Origin: Maylandia zebra
Taxonomy: Eukaryota > Chordata > Actinopteri > Cichliformes > Cichlidae
DNA: 64,000 bases
Direction: 5' to 3'
Assembly (NCBI RefSeq): GCF_041146795.1
Contig: NC_135186.1
Coordinates: 36,716,867 to 36,780,866, forward strand
Of the stretch, positions 43,292-55,592 are shown in pieces. The notes below the pieces were generated by a model. That model ran no database searches and was not told where the DNA came from. It saw only the letters and a program-made list of their open reading frames with translations. The position numbers and the translations under genes are program-made. Positions within the stretch are counted from its first letter, which is position 1. Every line of letters starts with the position of its first letter.

Positions 43292-44160
43292 GCCTTGATC
43301 ATGATGTATTTTAGTCTATTGAAACCATTTCAAAGGGTGCAGTAGCTGGCATGTGACACATGGGGGCCCTACGCTGAAATGTAGGTCTTTTCTGAATATT
43401 ACATTTGCACACGTGTGATGAAGAACTCAATATCTTTTTTTTCCCCCTTTTTTTCCCCTTTTTTTTTGCCTGTCCCGTTTGGCTCTTTCGCATCAGAATT
43501 ATTGTCTAAAGGTGAAGAAAGATGCCCAACGGATTTACTTTACCAAATTGACCATCCCAGCCTTGCCGTAATGGTCCATTTGATTCACCCTTTATTGTTT
43601 ATTTTATTTTCACTTGCTGAATACGGGACAGACTTGACTGGGGGAAGGTGCGTACACCTGTGAGCATGGACGCGCTTGTTTTTTTAAAAGGTTCCTTCAT
43701 GTAATGATCTGCTAGAGGGTGTGGGGGGGCCACAGCCCCGTCCTCCAGGGCATGAAGCAGGTATGCAGGAGATCAAAACTCCAGACATCCAGAGGCCCCC
43801 AGAACACAAGAGACCAAGGAAGACCAACAGAGGGGCAGCCGCGCCACTGTCCCAGAAAGAGCTGAGGAGAGTCCCAGATGAGGGCTCACTCAGCAGCTGC
43901 AGAGCAGAAGCCAGGGGGGGTTGCAGTGACGCGCCCGTGAGCTCTGCCGGCAGCCAGCCGTGCCTGAGTGACCGAGCCCCAGGCCGAGAGGCCGGGGGCA
44001 CCCCACCCCCGAAGTGGCCCGAGCGAGCCCCAGGCTCCAGGCCCCGATAAGCGGCCGCCAAGGAGTGAGCCGGTGTGTACCTGGACGCCCATCCCCGGAC
44101 ACAAAGAACCACCAACGCACCGACGTCTGAGGGCGTCTGTCACCGGCAGGGGAAGTGGTA
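43292..44160. repeat. gypsy relic plus GC-rich repeat, second copy
   Basis: Duplicate of 3923-4790: a 140-bp gypsy integrase relic to about 43435, a pyrimidine tract, then the GC-rich block. No coding sequence supported. Confidence 0.65.
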
Positions 44161-44497
44161 CTCTAATTTTCGTTTTTCCTGCAGTGTATAATAATTGGTG
44201 TATTTCAAAAGTAAAACTATGAAGTGGTGGGAAACTATTTTGTGCAACTTTTTTGTATTTACAGTTTTGAGGGATAAGCCTCTTAAATTTCTCTAACTAG
44301 AAATATATGTTAAAAAAAAACGATTTATTTATTTATTTATTTATCTATGCACTTAATGCAGACATATTATTAAAATTTAGGCTATAATGGTTGTATTGAT
44401 TTATAGCAACTTGAAATGCTCCCAAAAATGGCTCCACAGCAGGTAAAAATATAATATAAGCTCTGATGGACTTGGTTCTATGGTAGGTCTTAAAGGG
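44161..44497. mobile_element. piggyBac-like MITE, right half, second copy
   Basis: Ends GGTCTTAAAGGG then TTAA at 44498-44501, duplicate of 4791-5126. Confidence 0.75.
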
Positions 44498-44856
44498 TTA
44501 AAGAGTTGAAGCTCGGTCAGTTAATTGATGGTCAGAAGCTTCATCCGGCGCGATGTCCGGCCGATCTATTGAGCAAAGTGGCCTAGAGCTATGGAAGGAT
44601 TGCATACATGCTTACAATACATATATCACATATAATCTAGAAACAGGCCTGAATAAAGGCCTGAGGGTATTCAGCAACCTGCTGCGTTTGAGTTTGCTTG
44701 GTAACAGATGACTCAGAATAAGTCAGGAAGTGTACTTCTGAAATGTCTTTGTTTCCTCTGTAAAGTATGCATTTTTTCTGGTTATTTTGAGGAGCTGTCT
44801 GGATGAGGCTATTTGAATAACCAGGTTATTCATTATTATCTTTTATTCTTTTATAT

Positions 44857-45067
44857 TCTTTTTATTAAGCTTTGAGTAGTGGAATTTAATTAAAGCATTT
44901 ATTCAATATATACATGTATAGTTTTAGTTAGATGGTTACACATATGAGAGTGGCCTCTGTCTGGTTGGGAGCTTTAGTAGGCGAGGTGAGAGGTGAAACA
45001 AAGTGCCTGCAGAATTGACAGTTTTGTTGCAGAGCATGCATCTGAGGTTTTGGAGAAGCAAGAGCGA
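44857..45067. other. ~210 bp present only upstream of lectin C
   Basis: Copies A and B join the flanks directly (TTATATTGGTATATGAGCTGG). The extra sequence extends a frame into the shared flank (about 44993-45217) containing LEKQERDELEAPGLEVKK, of unknown origin. No inverted ends or target duplication are obvious, so C may be ancestral and A and B may share a deletion. Confidence 0.5.
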
Positions 45068-45503
45068 GATGAGCTGGAAGCACCTGGCTTGGAGGTGAAG
45101 AAAATGTTCTTCTCAAACTGTGTCAAAAGTCGTTACCAGAACATTTGTGGTTTTGGAAGTTATGCATGTATTGTGTCTGCTTTGACGCATGAGGGGGCGC
45201 CATCAATAATACCCTGATGCTATAAAAACAACTGCTTGTGTATTATTGGGTGGAGATCGACGCTGAGTGTGTGACCGTTCATCTCCCCACACGTGATTTT
45301 GAATCCCTCCTGTATCCCTCCTCGATATTTGAACCCTTAACACAGTTTTGAGCCGGCCCATCTCATGATATTCGTGCTTGTGTGATTTGAAGGCTTTACC
45401 TTTTTCATGAAGTGGTATAAAAGTGTATATAAAATATCTGTGAATCTTATTACTTCTGTTCCATCCATGTTTTTCTAGATGGGGTGTAAGTAGGTTTCCT
45501 TTA

Positions 45504-45839
45504 AAATGGTAAAAAATGGTAAATGGCCTGTATTTGTATAGCACTTTACTAGTCCCTAAGGACCCCAAAGCGCTTTACATATCCAGTCATCCACCCATTC
45601 ACGCACACATTCACACACTGGTGATGGCAGCTACATTGTAGCCACAGCCACCCTGGGGCGCACTGACAGAGGCAAGGCTGCCGGACACTGGCGCCACCGG
45701 GCCCTCTGACCACCACCAGTAGGCAACGGGTGAAGTGTCTTGCCCAAGGACACAACGACCAAGACTGTCCGAGCCGGGGCTCGAACCGGCAACCTTCCGA
45801 TTACAAGGTGAACTCCCAACTCTTGAGCCACGATCGCCC
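45504..45839 (-). mobile_element. tRNA-derived SINE upstream of lectin C
   Basis: Same insertion as 5928-6263 with the same CCTTTA flanks (45498-45503, 45840-45845), hence inherited through the duplication. Confidence 0.85.
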
Positions 45840-46048
45840 CCTTTATGTCCTAATTAGCTAGGACGCCCTCATGCAAATGATTGACTTTAAGGAAAACTGA
45901 TTTGACTTGTTTTGAATTGACTTCTGCACACACACATGCATCCATCGCCTCCTTGGAAGTAACTTGCATAATCCTTTTGCATGAGGATGAAGATGAGAAG
46001 TCATGTCACAACAGTCGGACCAAAGGAGAAAGCAGGGAACATACAAGA

Positions 46049-49000
46049 ATGGAAAAAGCTCTGTTCATCATAGCGGCATCAGGCAAGTCTGAATTATTAC
46101 GTTTCCATCATCATATTTAAGTGTGATCCTTGTGATGAAGATTATTACTGTAACTCTAAGGGACTTCAACTTTCATTGTTTTTCTTCACAGAAATGAAAA
46201 AGATGATGCATTAGTGCGTTATATTTACTCTTGACACAAATTTTCTGCCAACAGAATAGATTACACAGAAATGCATTGAAGCTAAACTCATTTATTTACT
46301 GTGTTTGCAGGCCTGTGTGCCGTCGCCTCCAAACATCACTACCAGTTTGTTTATGAACAGAAGAACTGGACTGAAGCGCTGAGTTACTGCAGAGACAAAT
46401 ACATAGACCTGGCTACTATAGACGACATGCAGGATGTGCAGATGCTGACCAGCACAGTAGATTTAAGCAAAATGACCACCATGACAAACGGCAATGTAAA
46501 TTATTTTTCTGGCTTTTTTTGTGACAGTAGGACTTTAGTTTTTGTACATTATTTAAATTTTATGGTACTGAACTATATTTAAACTATATTTTCTTGAAAG
46601 ATCACTTTTCTTTTCTCACTGTTGCCAAGTGCTCACATGGGGTCATCTGATCGTTGACTTTACAGTATAATAAAGCAGATTGAGGCAACAGTTGTTGTGA
46701 TTTGCTTTTATAAAAATAAAACTGAATTATTATGAACCATTTTGAATTGAATTGAATAAGGTTAGCGTTAGGATCTTGTGAACTTACAAATATTTGAATA
46801 TAATTTTTGTCAAGTGGAAAATCTTTTTGACAGAAAAATTGTGATGCAAAAATCTACAAATTAATTGAGATTTTCTTAATTTGTATTAATCTTTATAAAT
46901 AAAAATGGAAAAAATTAAAGAACTAAATTACAAAATATCACAAGATATGAAATGTTTTATACTGTATATATCAGTGCTTACTGATAATCTGACAGCCTAA
47001 CTCATATATTTTATGTCTAATGAAACAAACCCGCTGGTGCTTTCAGAGAGCCTGGATCGGGCTGTATGATGACATCGTTGGCTGGCAGTGGTCAACGTCA
47101 GAAACCAGTGAGTTCAGAAACTGGTCACCTGAACAACCAGATAACCAATGGGTTATAGAATACTGCGTATTTATGCTTGATGGACCGTGGTTTTATGACC
47201 CTTGTACGAATGTGTTCAGATTCGTCTGCTCTAATAACACAGGTGAGGATTTTCAACTTAACTAGAAGCTTAGAACAAAACAGGTCCTGTTCTGTGCTTT
47301 TATTGATGTTTCAACAACGGCCTAATTGTTTAGACTTACAAATGCATTTACAGTTGTACACAGCACTTGAGTATGGTCTGTTTTCAGGGTCGACTAGGAC
47401 ATTTGTCTTCATTGACATTATAGCGTCATGGGCGAACGCCCAGAGCTACTGCAGACTTCATTACACAGACCTGGCCAGTGTGAGGAACATGACAGAGAAC
47501 CAGAAGATAGATAACCTGGTACCTCCAGGGATAAGGGTGTGGATCGGCCTTTTCACAGAGTCCTGGAAGTGGATGGATGGAAGTAACTCCTCATTTACAT
47601 ATTGGAAAACAAATGAACCCAATGGACCAGAGCCTTGCGTGGCAGCAAACTTTTTACTAAATGCAAAATGGGAGGACTGGGCCTGTGGCTCACAGAAGGA
47701 GTTTGTTTGCAATGTTGGTAAGCATTACTACCTGAATCATTGGCTGCTATTGGTCACAATTTACAAACTACACCCTAATGTAAAAGGTTCTTGCTGTACA
47801 TCCGCTGTTGTGGTGGCAGCTGCTCAATATGTGAAAGTAACTGTATGTGAGAAAACAGTCCTGTACAGTGAGCTCCTAGCTGCTGGCTTCACATTTTGTC
47901 ACCCAGAAACCTCAAGTGGTCACACAGTTTATTCTGCCAGACCCACATTCACTGTTGTGATGGAAGCTGCATCAATCGTTGTGTTCAGTTCAGAGGTTTG
48001 AAGTGAACACTGTAAAATTATTGTGAATATTAGTATGACAGGATGGGTCATAACAAATGGGCCATTTCTGTTTTCTGGTTGTCGCTTATATATAAAATTA
48101 AAACAGCAAACAACACACCAGGAAGGTTAATCTGAGATTTTGGCACTCATAAGTGTTTAATTGCAAGTAAATTATGTATTTAAAAGCAGAATATGAAAAT
48201 GCAAGTGAAAGATAGAGCTGATGAAGGATGTAACAATTTGTTCTTATTTTAAAAGCACCTGTTTACAAGGAAGCGGTGAAAGTGAACCTGATAAACTCCG
48301 GTCTGGATCTGACCCACCCTGATGTGATGGAAGCCACGCTGAACCAGGCAAGTCATGTTTATTTATTAATATACATGAGAGAGAGATTATACATGCACAC
48401 ATACATCTGTGTATGTGTGCATGTATTTAAAAATTGAAGCTCTCACTGAATTGCAGCTTTATCACAACACTGAATGTGGACCTAACAATCTGGCTGGATT
48501 CAGTTGCACGACTGTGTGAACAACTTAAGACTCTCACTACTTCTGGGTCTGTCCTCGTGATGTGTCACTGAAACTGCCAGTCGACTGTATCTGCTTCACA
48601 ACAATATAGAAACAAGAATTTTTCTCAAATCAAACTTAAAGCAGAGTATTACTTCTACTTGATCACTAAACAAGTGCTTTATTACAGCATATAAATACAT
48701 TTTTCTTCAATATTCAAAACACTGACTATTAGAGATGATTTCATCTGTGTATTAAAGTTGTCTACACAAAATGTTTTGTCATGCTTGTTTGCACAGACAC
48801 CTCCTTCAGCTCATGTACCTTAGGCTGAGTCAGGTTTTGAGTTCTCAGTTATATGTAAGAGCCATGAGTGTCAGTCTGTTTCATCCTGGCAGATGAAGCT
48901 GTGGGGAGCAATCCTTCGAGTACTGTGAAAATCATCAGCCCACAGTGTTCAAGCCAAATGCCTCAGCTTAGGACCATGATCCCGTTTGGCCTCTGGTTTG

Positions 49001-49559
49001 TAGCTTGTTGTAGTCCTGGTTATGAAAATGAGGTTCGATTTAATCCACGAGTGCTTGCTCTGTGCACAAGTTTAAGATCCACTGAAGATATAAAAGTACA
49101 CGTGGTCAGTACGACGCTTGCAAAGAGCGATCAAAAAATAGTAACCAGAGTCTGAAAAGCACAAGGTGTTCAAATAGTCCTCCTTTAAGAGTAGCTGCGC
49201 CACATTTACACCTGGGATTGTTTTATTTTTATCACACATTATAATAACTTTTTATATATTTCATTTCCAATATTTGGACCAATCTCATGTGCTTTTGTAG
49301 TTTTATTAGACATTATTATTAGTCATCAACTCTCTTGTGAAATATTACTGCAAATTTAAATATCTTCTCTTAAAAATAGATTCTGAAGAATTTAGTGTAT
49401 ATTATTGTCTGAGTAATGTTAAGTATTTGTGTGTGTCAGATCCAACAGAAGCTGAAGGAGCAGGGAGTACAGGGAGACGTCAAACTGAGCTGGAGGAAGC
49501 AGTCAGATGGATCGGTCTTCCACAAGGACGAGGAAACGAAGAAGAAGAGCATCGTGTGA
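46049..49559 (+). CDS. Secreted two-domain C-type lectin, copy C (six exons, intact)
   Basis: Exons 46049-46082, 46311-46495, 47047-47242, 47388-47717, 48256-48347 and 49440-49559 have the same lengths and phases as copy A and join to 318 aa. Differences are few: Val for Ile in the signal region, Thr for Ile in MLTSTVD, Lys for Gln before NEPNGPEP, Leu-Leu for Glu-Glu in ANFLLNAKWED, and Ala for Val in exon 5. QPD in CTLD1 and EPN plus WED in CTLD2 are kept, so sugar-binding type should match copy A; the Glu-Glu to Leu-Leu change lies five residues before WED and could affect the calcium loop. GC donors at introns 1 and 5 are conserved. Intron 4 has no L2 and intron 5 no 711-bp insertion. Confidence 0.85.
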
Positions 49560-49805
49560 AAATAGTTCAAGAAATGTTGCTTTCGCCTTTGACCTTTCAA
49601 GTGCTATTGTGCCATATTATCATATTATTCTATGCTTTGTGTGAATATCATCATCCAAACAAAACAAAAATCTAATTATGATGTCTTTGCATAGTTTTAC
49701 ATAGTTTTATTCTTACCTGTTAACATTTAAAACACAAGACGTTTGCTGGGTATTTGGTGACAGTTCACTGTAATTTTAATACATGCGGTTTTTCGCTGTT
49801 GCACT

Positions 49806-50371
49806 TGTTAGACTATAATATTATTTTATGCCATGTTATACCCCTAATTAAAGATTGTGAATTATTATGTAGTTTTAGTTTGCATTATTCTCCTGAATTA
49901 GAAGAAGCTGATAACTATTGCATCTGTTAAACTGATTTGCATTACATTAGACTGCTGATTTATTGTGGATGAATGATATTGTTTTATGATGCATTATACT
50001 GCTGAGTTATAAGAAATACTGTTTGCAGAAAGTCATCGCCTTATTTGTCTGATTAGAAGAGAACAGAATATGCTGGAGTTTTCTGCCCCATCTCAGCAGG
50101 AGCAGATAAACGGGGAGCCAAGGTCGTAGCTTAGGCGCCGTGTGAGAGAAAGCATGTGAATGTTTAGGCTTTTATGATAAGGTGGAGGCACCAGAGGCTA
50201 TAAGAGTTTGATCAATGCTCCACCATTTTGAGATCTGAGGCTGTCTGCATACAGTGTCCATCTCCCACGCGTGTGACTATTAAAATCATCGTTTGACTTA
50301 ACCCGGCCGGACCAGTGTTGTTATTGTGGTTTTTTTCTCTTGTCTCCATCCCCAATTTTGAAATCGTAACA
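49806..50371 (+). mobile_element. Solo LTR, second copy
   Basis: Duplicate of 10953-11517 with CACT flanks at 49802-49805 and 50372-50375. Confidence 0.5.
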
Positions 50372-50781
50372 CACTTTACAGACAGCCACTGAGTGTTTGA
50401 TGCAGTAGAAGCAGAATTAGAAGCTGATTGAGGCTGTAAAGATGGCGCATTCTTCACAAAAGCAGGTCAGCCCCACGCACGGGGCGAACTTGCTAACGGA
50501 GATTTGCACATTGGTGCGGTTATGGCGTTAGCGTCATTTTAACTAGATTAAAGCTGACAGCACGAATATTATGAGATGGGCCGGCTCATCATTATCCTGA
50601 TTTGCATTTGTTTGTCTCACTCAGTCCAAAAATTACATCAATAGGGAGACGTGGATGTCTACCAAAGAGTAAATAAAAGGGCGAGTATCCTGTCACTAGT
50701 TGTGCAATTATCGGCATGCACAACCTTGTTTACATAGTCACTCCAGTTTTCTTTCTTTTCCTCATCCAGGGTCCGCAGCAT

Positions 50782-51586
50782 TCACAGCACGGTGCGATTA
50801 AACCTTTCCACTGGGTTTCCCTGTGGGTGGTAGGGTGTAGTCTTTGAATTAGCTCCTGTGTACTTCTGCAGCTGTTTGAATAAATGGTTTTCAAATTCTC
50901 TGCCTTGATCATGATGTAATTTACCAGGAAAACCAAATTTCAAGGAAAAGTCATTAAAAATTTTATCTGCTGCTGTTTTGCCAGATTTGTTGTGTGTAGA
51001 GTAGACTTGAGCAAACTTGGTGAAGTTGTCCTGTAACACTAAAATATACTCATACCCTCCCCTGCTCTTTTCGAGATGGACATAGTCTATTGAAACCATT
51101 TCAAGGGGTGCAGTAGCCGGCATGTGACACATGGAGGCGCTACGCTGAACTGTAGGTTTTTTTTCTGAATATTACATTTGCACACGTGTGATGAAAAACT
51201 CAATATCTTTGTACATATTCAGCCAATAAAACCTACTCCTTGCCAAATTCATCACACGGTCCACCTCCAAGTGACCCATTTCGCAGTGAAGGTGTTTGTA
51301 CACCAGTTCTTTGTTCGATTCTGGAATCACAATCTGAGTATAAGTCACAATCTTTCGTATCAGCAACCCATCATCTGAAATAAACAGCTTTTTCCACTCA
51401 TGTAGTAGCTGTTTTACTTTAGGATATTTGGTCGCTGATGTTTTGTCAAAGCTTGCACCTGTGCTCTTTAAGTTGAGAACATAAGCTACGGCAGAGTCCT
51501 GCTTTTGAGCTTGTAATAGCTCCTGTGTTGTGATTCTCACATCTGGCTGAGTTTCTCTAAGTATCTTATTTACTTCTGGATTGCAC
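50782..51586 (-). pseudogene. gypsy integrase, copy C
   Basis: The zinc-binding part (51586-51172) has HLHCEMGHLEVDRVMNL. The core (51132-50782) has [34 protein letters not shown] and [14 protein letters not shown], giving the D, D, E positions. A frameshift near 51170 separates the two, and downstream sequence decays (a YSPFYLLFGR-like remnant near 50640). More complete than copy A. Confidence 0.8.
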
Positions 51587-51594
51587 GTTATAGC

Positions 51595-53266
51595 CAGAGG
51601 TGGGACCAAGTCATTGTTTTGCAAGTCTCAAGTAAGTCTCAAGTCTTTATCCTCAAGTCTCAAGTCAAGTCTCAAGTAATGTCAGGCAAGTCAGAGTCGA
51701 GTCTCAAGTCACTGGTGTAAAAGTCCGAGTCAAGTCACAAGTCTGAAACTTTGAATTTCAAGTCCTTTCGAGTCTTTAAAAAAAAAATGAAAAAATAATG
51801 TTGCAGTTATGCTAAATGTAAATATTAGACCATGTAATTTTAAAAGCTGTGTTTTTCTCAACACATGACAAAATAGTGAACTTAGAAAATATACACAAAT
51901 TGTGAAATTGCACCTCTTTAAAATGCAGCTCAATTAAACTTAGCTCCAAGAATAATTTTCACCGACAGTTCTGAGATACGCTGCATGTTATTCTTGGATG
52001 CGGTTGTAGGACCGGCTTTAAAATCGCATGACAAAAATATCATACACATTAAAAAAAAACTGCATCACCAACGTAGCCTGGACAACATTTGCTAGTTAGA
52101 TGAAGTCAGCTATCTCATTGTAGCATATTTATATGCATATTTATAATTATACGGTTCTTGGAGTGAGTGCATACACTCATGAAGTTTAGTAACTTCAGGT
52201 CACTGCAACAAGCCCAGGTACAGTTTACCGACGGATGGGTGCAGGACCTTGAAATGCACCGTGTAGAACGAAAGACCATCGTACGTATCATAAGTTTACC
52301 AGTCTCACAAATCGTCGTCATAAATACACATTCGTTAACCGTTTATTAATAGGACCTTTGAGCTCAACGGTAATTAATTAGTAGTGGAAATAATTTCTGG
52401 TAGCATCACAGAAATGTAGCAGTGACAACAATACTGTATGCTGTAATCGTACTGGGCAATTAGTGATACAAAACAACTGTTTTATCCTGTGAATAAAAGT
52501 ATATGTTTTTGTCAATGTACCATAATAACAGAGGCGAAACGCAATATTGTGTCAGGACAATTCACTATTTATGCACAATAAATAAAGGAGCATAGCGCGA
52601 CCATTTCTGTTCAGCGCCAGACTTGCTTGTAACCTATATCACCAATTATGTTATGAAAATGACGCATTAACTACAACAGAAGACTGACCTTCGTGTAAAT
52701 GCTTGGAGCAGACTAACCTGTGAGCTGGAGGGTTCTGGGACGTTATATTTGATCTTTGAATGGCTGCAATCCAGTCGCGTCTTTGTTACTTCGGAAACAT
52801 GGCTCGAACAATTTCTCTTCAACGACGTAATCCGATAACAACCGATCTCTTTACCCGTCGGCTTCCCGTGGCTGTCATGCGACCGGCTATTGCAGTTAAT
52901 AATACAACAGCTTCTTGACATTTTTGTGTTTCTTTTTATCGCTGTATAACTGATTTCAATTGAAAGCCTGCGTGCGCTAGTACCGCTTGCCACGAGTTCC
53001 CAGAATCCTTTGCGGTTCTACCCGTGAATGACGTCACATTTTCAATCTCTATATAATATGCATGTTAAATTTTATATTTGGGGTAAAATATCAAGTCTTT
53101 TCAAGTAAACCGGTTCAAGTCCAATTCAAGTCCCAAGTCATTGGTGTAAAAGTCCAAGTCAAGTCACAAGTCTTAGAACATTTTTTCAAGTCAAGTCTAA
53201 AGTCATAAAATTAATGACTCGAGTCTGACTCGAGTCCAAGTCATGTGACTCGAGTCCACACCTCTG
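51595..53266. mobile_element. THAP-bearing DNA element with hAT-like ends
   Basis: 1672 bp, ends CAGAGGTGGGACC and (inverse) CAGAGGTGTGGAC, flanked by the 8-bp duplication GTTATAGC (51587-51594, 53267-53274). Copy A has the single empty site at 12763-12770, so insertion followed the duplication. Both subterminal regions are packed with AAGTC and CTCAAGTC motifs, likely transposase-binding arrays. A THAP-domain remnant lies inside on the minus strand. The ends and duplication fit hAT, the THAP domain fits the P superfamily, which also makes 8-bp duplications. Confidence 0.8.
52680..52930 (-). pseudogene. THAP domain remnant in the 8-bp-TSD element
   Basis: Minus-strand reading starts MSRSCCIINCNSRSHDSHGK at about 52922 (the first two zinc ligands), followed by a YRIT stretch and SEVTKTRLD. 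A one-base shift at about 52770 gives WIAAIQRSNITSQNP, the conserved Trp and basic block, then a VCSKH-like stretch for the last ligands. Frameshifted and isolated; no catalytic domain found. Confidence 0.7.
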
Positions 53267-53528
53267 GTTATAGCTGATATCCAATCCAGTTGTTGTTCTT
53301 CCTGTGTTTCAATGGCATTCAGTACTGCGCTTAACACTTCAGGCGAACACAGCTCAGTACATTCTGACATGTATGAGTTCATACTAGAAGGTGTTCTGGA
53401 CAAAAAGTCTGCATCCACGTTACTTTTTCCAGGTCTGTATTTCAGTGTTATGTTAAAATCAGCCAGCTCGGAAACCCATCTGTGTCCTGTCGCATTCAGT
53501 TTACCTGTGCCTAAAACATAGGTTAAAG

Positions 53529-53753
53529 CAGGGGTGGGCAATCTCAGTCCACGAGGGCCGGTGTCCCTGCGGGTTTTAGATCTCACCTTGGGTCAACACA
53601 CCTGAATCACATGATTAGTTCGTTACCAGGCCTCTGGAGAACTTCAGGACATGTTGAGCTAATTTAGCCATTTAAATCAGCTGTGTTGGTTCGAGGACAC
53701 ATCTAAAACCTGCAGGGACACCGGCCCTCGTGGACTGAGATTGCCCACCCCTG
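53529..53753. mobile_element. hAT-type MITE in gypsy copy C
   Basis: Same 225-bp palindromic element and GGTTAAAG flanks (53521-53528, 53754-53761) as in copy A. Confidence 0.9.
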
Positions 53754-53759
53754 GGTTAA

Positions 53760-54985
53760 AGGGTTGTTGTCACTGTATACTGTCACTGAGGAAACATATA
53801 ACAAATAGTCTCTAAAGCGCTCAGTCGCCGCCCATTTTAGTGCCAAAAATTCCAGTTTCCCTGAGTGCCACCTGTAGTTCTTCTCAGCCTGTGTTAATGT
53901 TCTTGATCCATATCCAATTACTCTTAATTTACTGTCCTGCCTCTGGTACAAAACTGCACCAGGGCCTTCTTCTGATGCATCGATGTGCAGAATGAAGGGT
54001 TCCTCAAACTTAGGATAAGCCATCACGGGTGGATTAGTCAAAACATCCACCAAATAGTCTAGTGCTTTTTGGGTGGCTGTCACTCCATATGATTTTTTTG
54101 GGTGGGTGCAGCATGCCCCGCCTTGGCTGACCGCGCTGGTGTTTGGTCAACTGAGAGTAAATCATATAGGCACATTGCATGTCTTGAAAAATCTTGTGCA
54201 TAGCTTCGGTAGTATCCTAAAAGCTTTCTCAGCTCTTTAATGTTTGTCGGTGGGTTGTCCTTCAAAGCTCGTCCTGCTTGTACCTCTTTTTCATCCATTT
54301 TGTAACCGTCCTCATTTTTAAACAAGTCACATTTATCAGGTCTTAGTTTTACGCCCCAAGCCTGCTGACGTTTGAGAACTGATCTCAAATCTTCAATATG
54401 CTGCTCAAATGTTTGACTGTACACTAAAACATCATCTAAATATGGAGTGCATATTTTGTCCCTCAAGCCTTCTAAACTTTCCTCCATACTACATTGGAAA
54501 GCTGAAGGCGCATTGGTGAGTCCAAATGGAATTCTATTCCATTCATACAGCCCCCAGGGTGTTGTGAAGGTGGTATATATTTTCAAGTCTTCGCTGATTT
54601 CACCTTGATAGTACGCTTTGCCTTGGTCAAGCACACTAAACCACGTATTACCGCCAAGTCCATCAAGGATTTCCTGTATTCGTGGAATAGGGTGTCTGTC
54701 TGGAATGGTCTTTTTATTGAGGCCCCTATAATCGACACACAGTCTCAGGCCTCCATCCCGCCTCCTCACACACACTATTGGAGAGGCATATGGTGAGGTT
54801 GATTTGCGGATAAAGTCTTTTTTTAACAAGTCCTGAATGTGACTTTTTACTTCATCATAGAGAGCACGTGGGACCGCATTATAGGATTTGGCTACAGGAA
54901 TCTGATCAGTGAGTTTGATATCCATCAGCAGCCTAGTAGGCGTGAGAAGCCATTTTTGTTGATTAAGTTTTCTCCTGTTTTTCAT
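53760..54985 (-). CDS. gypsy reverse transcriptase and RNase H, copy C
   Basis: RT is open for 301 codons (54985-54080): LLKKDFIRKSTSPYASPIVC, LCVDYRGLNKKTIPDRHPIP, FGLTNAPSAFQCSMEE, catalytic YLDDVLVYS and RKLLGYYRSYAQDF. RNase H (54083-53760) overlaps in a different frame: FILHIDASEEGPGAVLYQ, GKLEFLALKWA, YSDNNPLT. The frame change near 54085 and the hAT MITE at the end of RNase H mean no full polyprotein is made. The RT start is not separated from protease in the original element; the given Met is simply the first in the open frame. Confidence 0.85.
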
Positions 54986-55203
54986 GTAGAAAGTTAGGTA
55001 AGAGAATTGTCTTTTGTTTGGTTTTCATTTTGTGTAGGAAAGCGTAGGGACCATTAGGGAGTTTTGTTTGTTATTTTTGGCACTGCTCACTGCTGAAGCA
55101 AATAAATGGCTGCTTAGCATTTTAAAAGATATTGTTGTTTGTGTTCTTGCTTGGGTGGTGTTTGAGTGGGCCAACTTCTTGTTGCGTTCAATACTCGCCT
55201 AGA

Positions 55204-55590
55204 CTAAGAACGTAACACACTCATTATTGAAACTTGGGCTCCCGTGTCACAGAGTGCCTGTGTTTTGCAGTTTTTCATTCTACACCATACTAGACACTTT
55301 TTGCCCATGAGCTGTGCTACTTTTCTTTTTTTGGTACTCAGATTGAACACGTTTGGGGGTTGGTTCCTAATTTTAGGATTTCCTAAGTCAGTTGGTGATG
55401 CATGGGATAAGCTTTGGGCCTTGGGAATGTTGTCACATTGGGACATTGGTGCTGAAGCTGTGGCTTGTCCCGCAGTCACAGCCCCGCCCAGTTTCCCTGC
55501 TTCTGAGCTCCCCTTACTTTAAATCCTTTTGCCCAGTGAGAGTCACTGCCACATTTGAAACAATGGTCACAGTCCCTGTTTTCTTGTTGA
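55204..55590 (-). pseudogene. gypsy nucleocapsid knuckle and protease, copy C
   Basis: Reading leftwards from 55590: a CCHC-like zinc knuckle, CFKCGSDSHWAKGF with the last Cys replaced, then a linker and an aspartic protease start with ALCDTGAQVSIMS (active-site D-T-G) at about 55230. A stop after VLRS ends this frame. Upstream gag is lost at the junction with LINE sequence near 55592. Confidence 0.75.
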
Positions 55591-55592
55591 CA

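Larger units (their letters stand above)
50545..55592 (-). mobile_element. Ty3/gypsy retrotransposon, copy C
   Basis: The better-preserved copy. Minus-strand order from right: nucleocapsid zinc knuckle and protease (55590-55204), reverse transcriptase (54985-54080), RNase H (54083-53760), zinc-binding domain (51586-51172) and integrase core (51132-50782). Interrupted by a hAT MITE (53529-53753) and a THAP-bearing element (51595-53266). The GCGGA site used by ERV1 in copy A is intact at 54806-54810. The 5' end is cut at about 55592 by LINE sequence. No LTR seen. Confidence 0.87.

Noticed and set aside
51600..51760. Regularly spaced AAGTC/CTCAAGTC repeats resembling a CRISPR-like array
   Set aside because: Repeats are 5-10 bp with no unique spacers of constant length; they are subterminal repeats of a transposon in a vertebrate genome.
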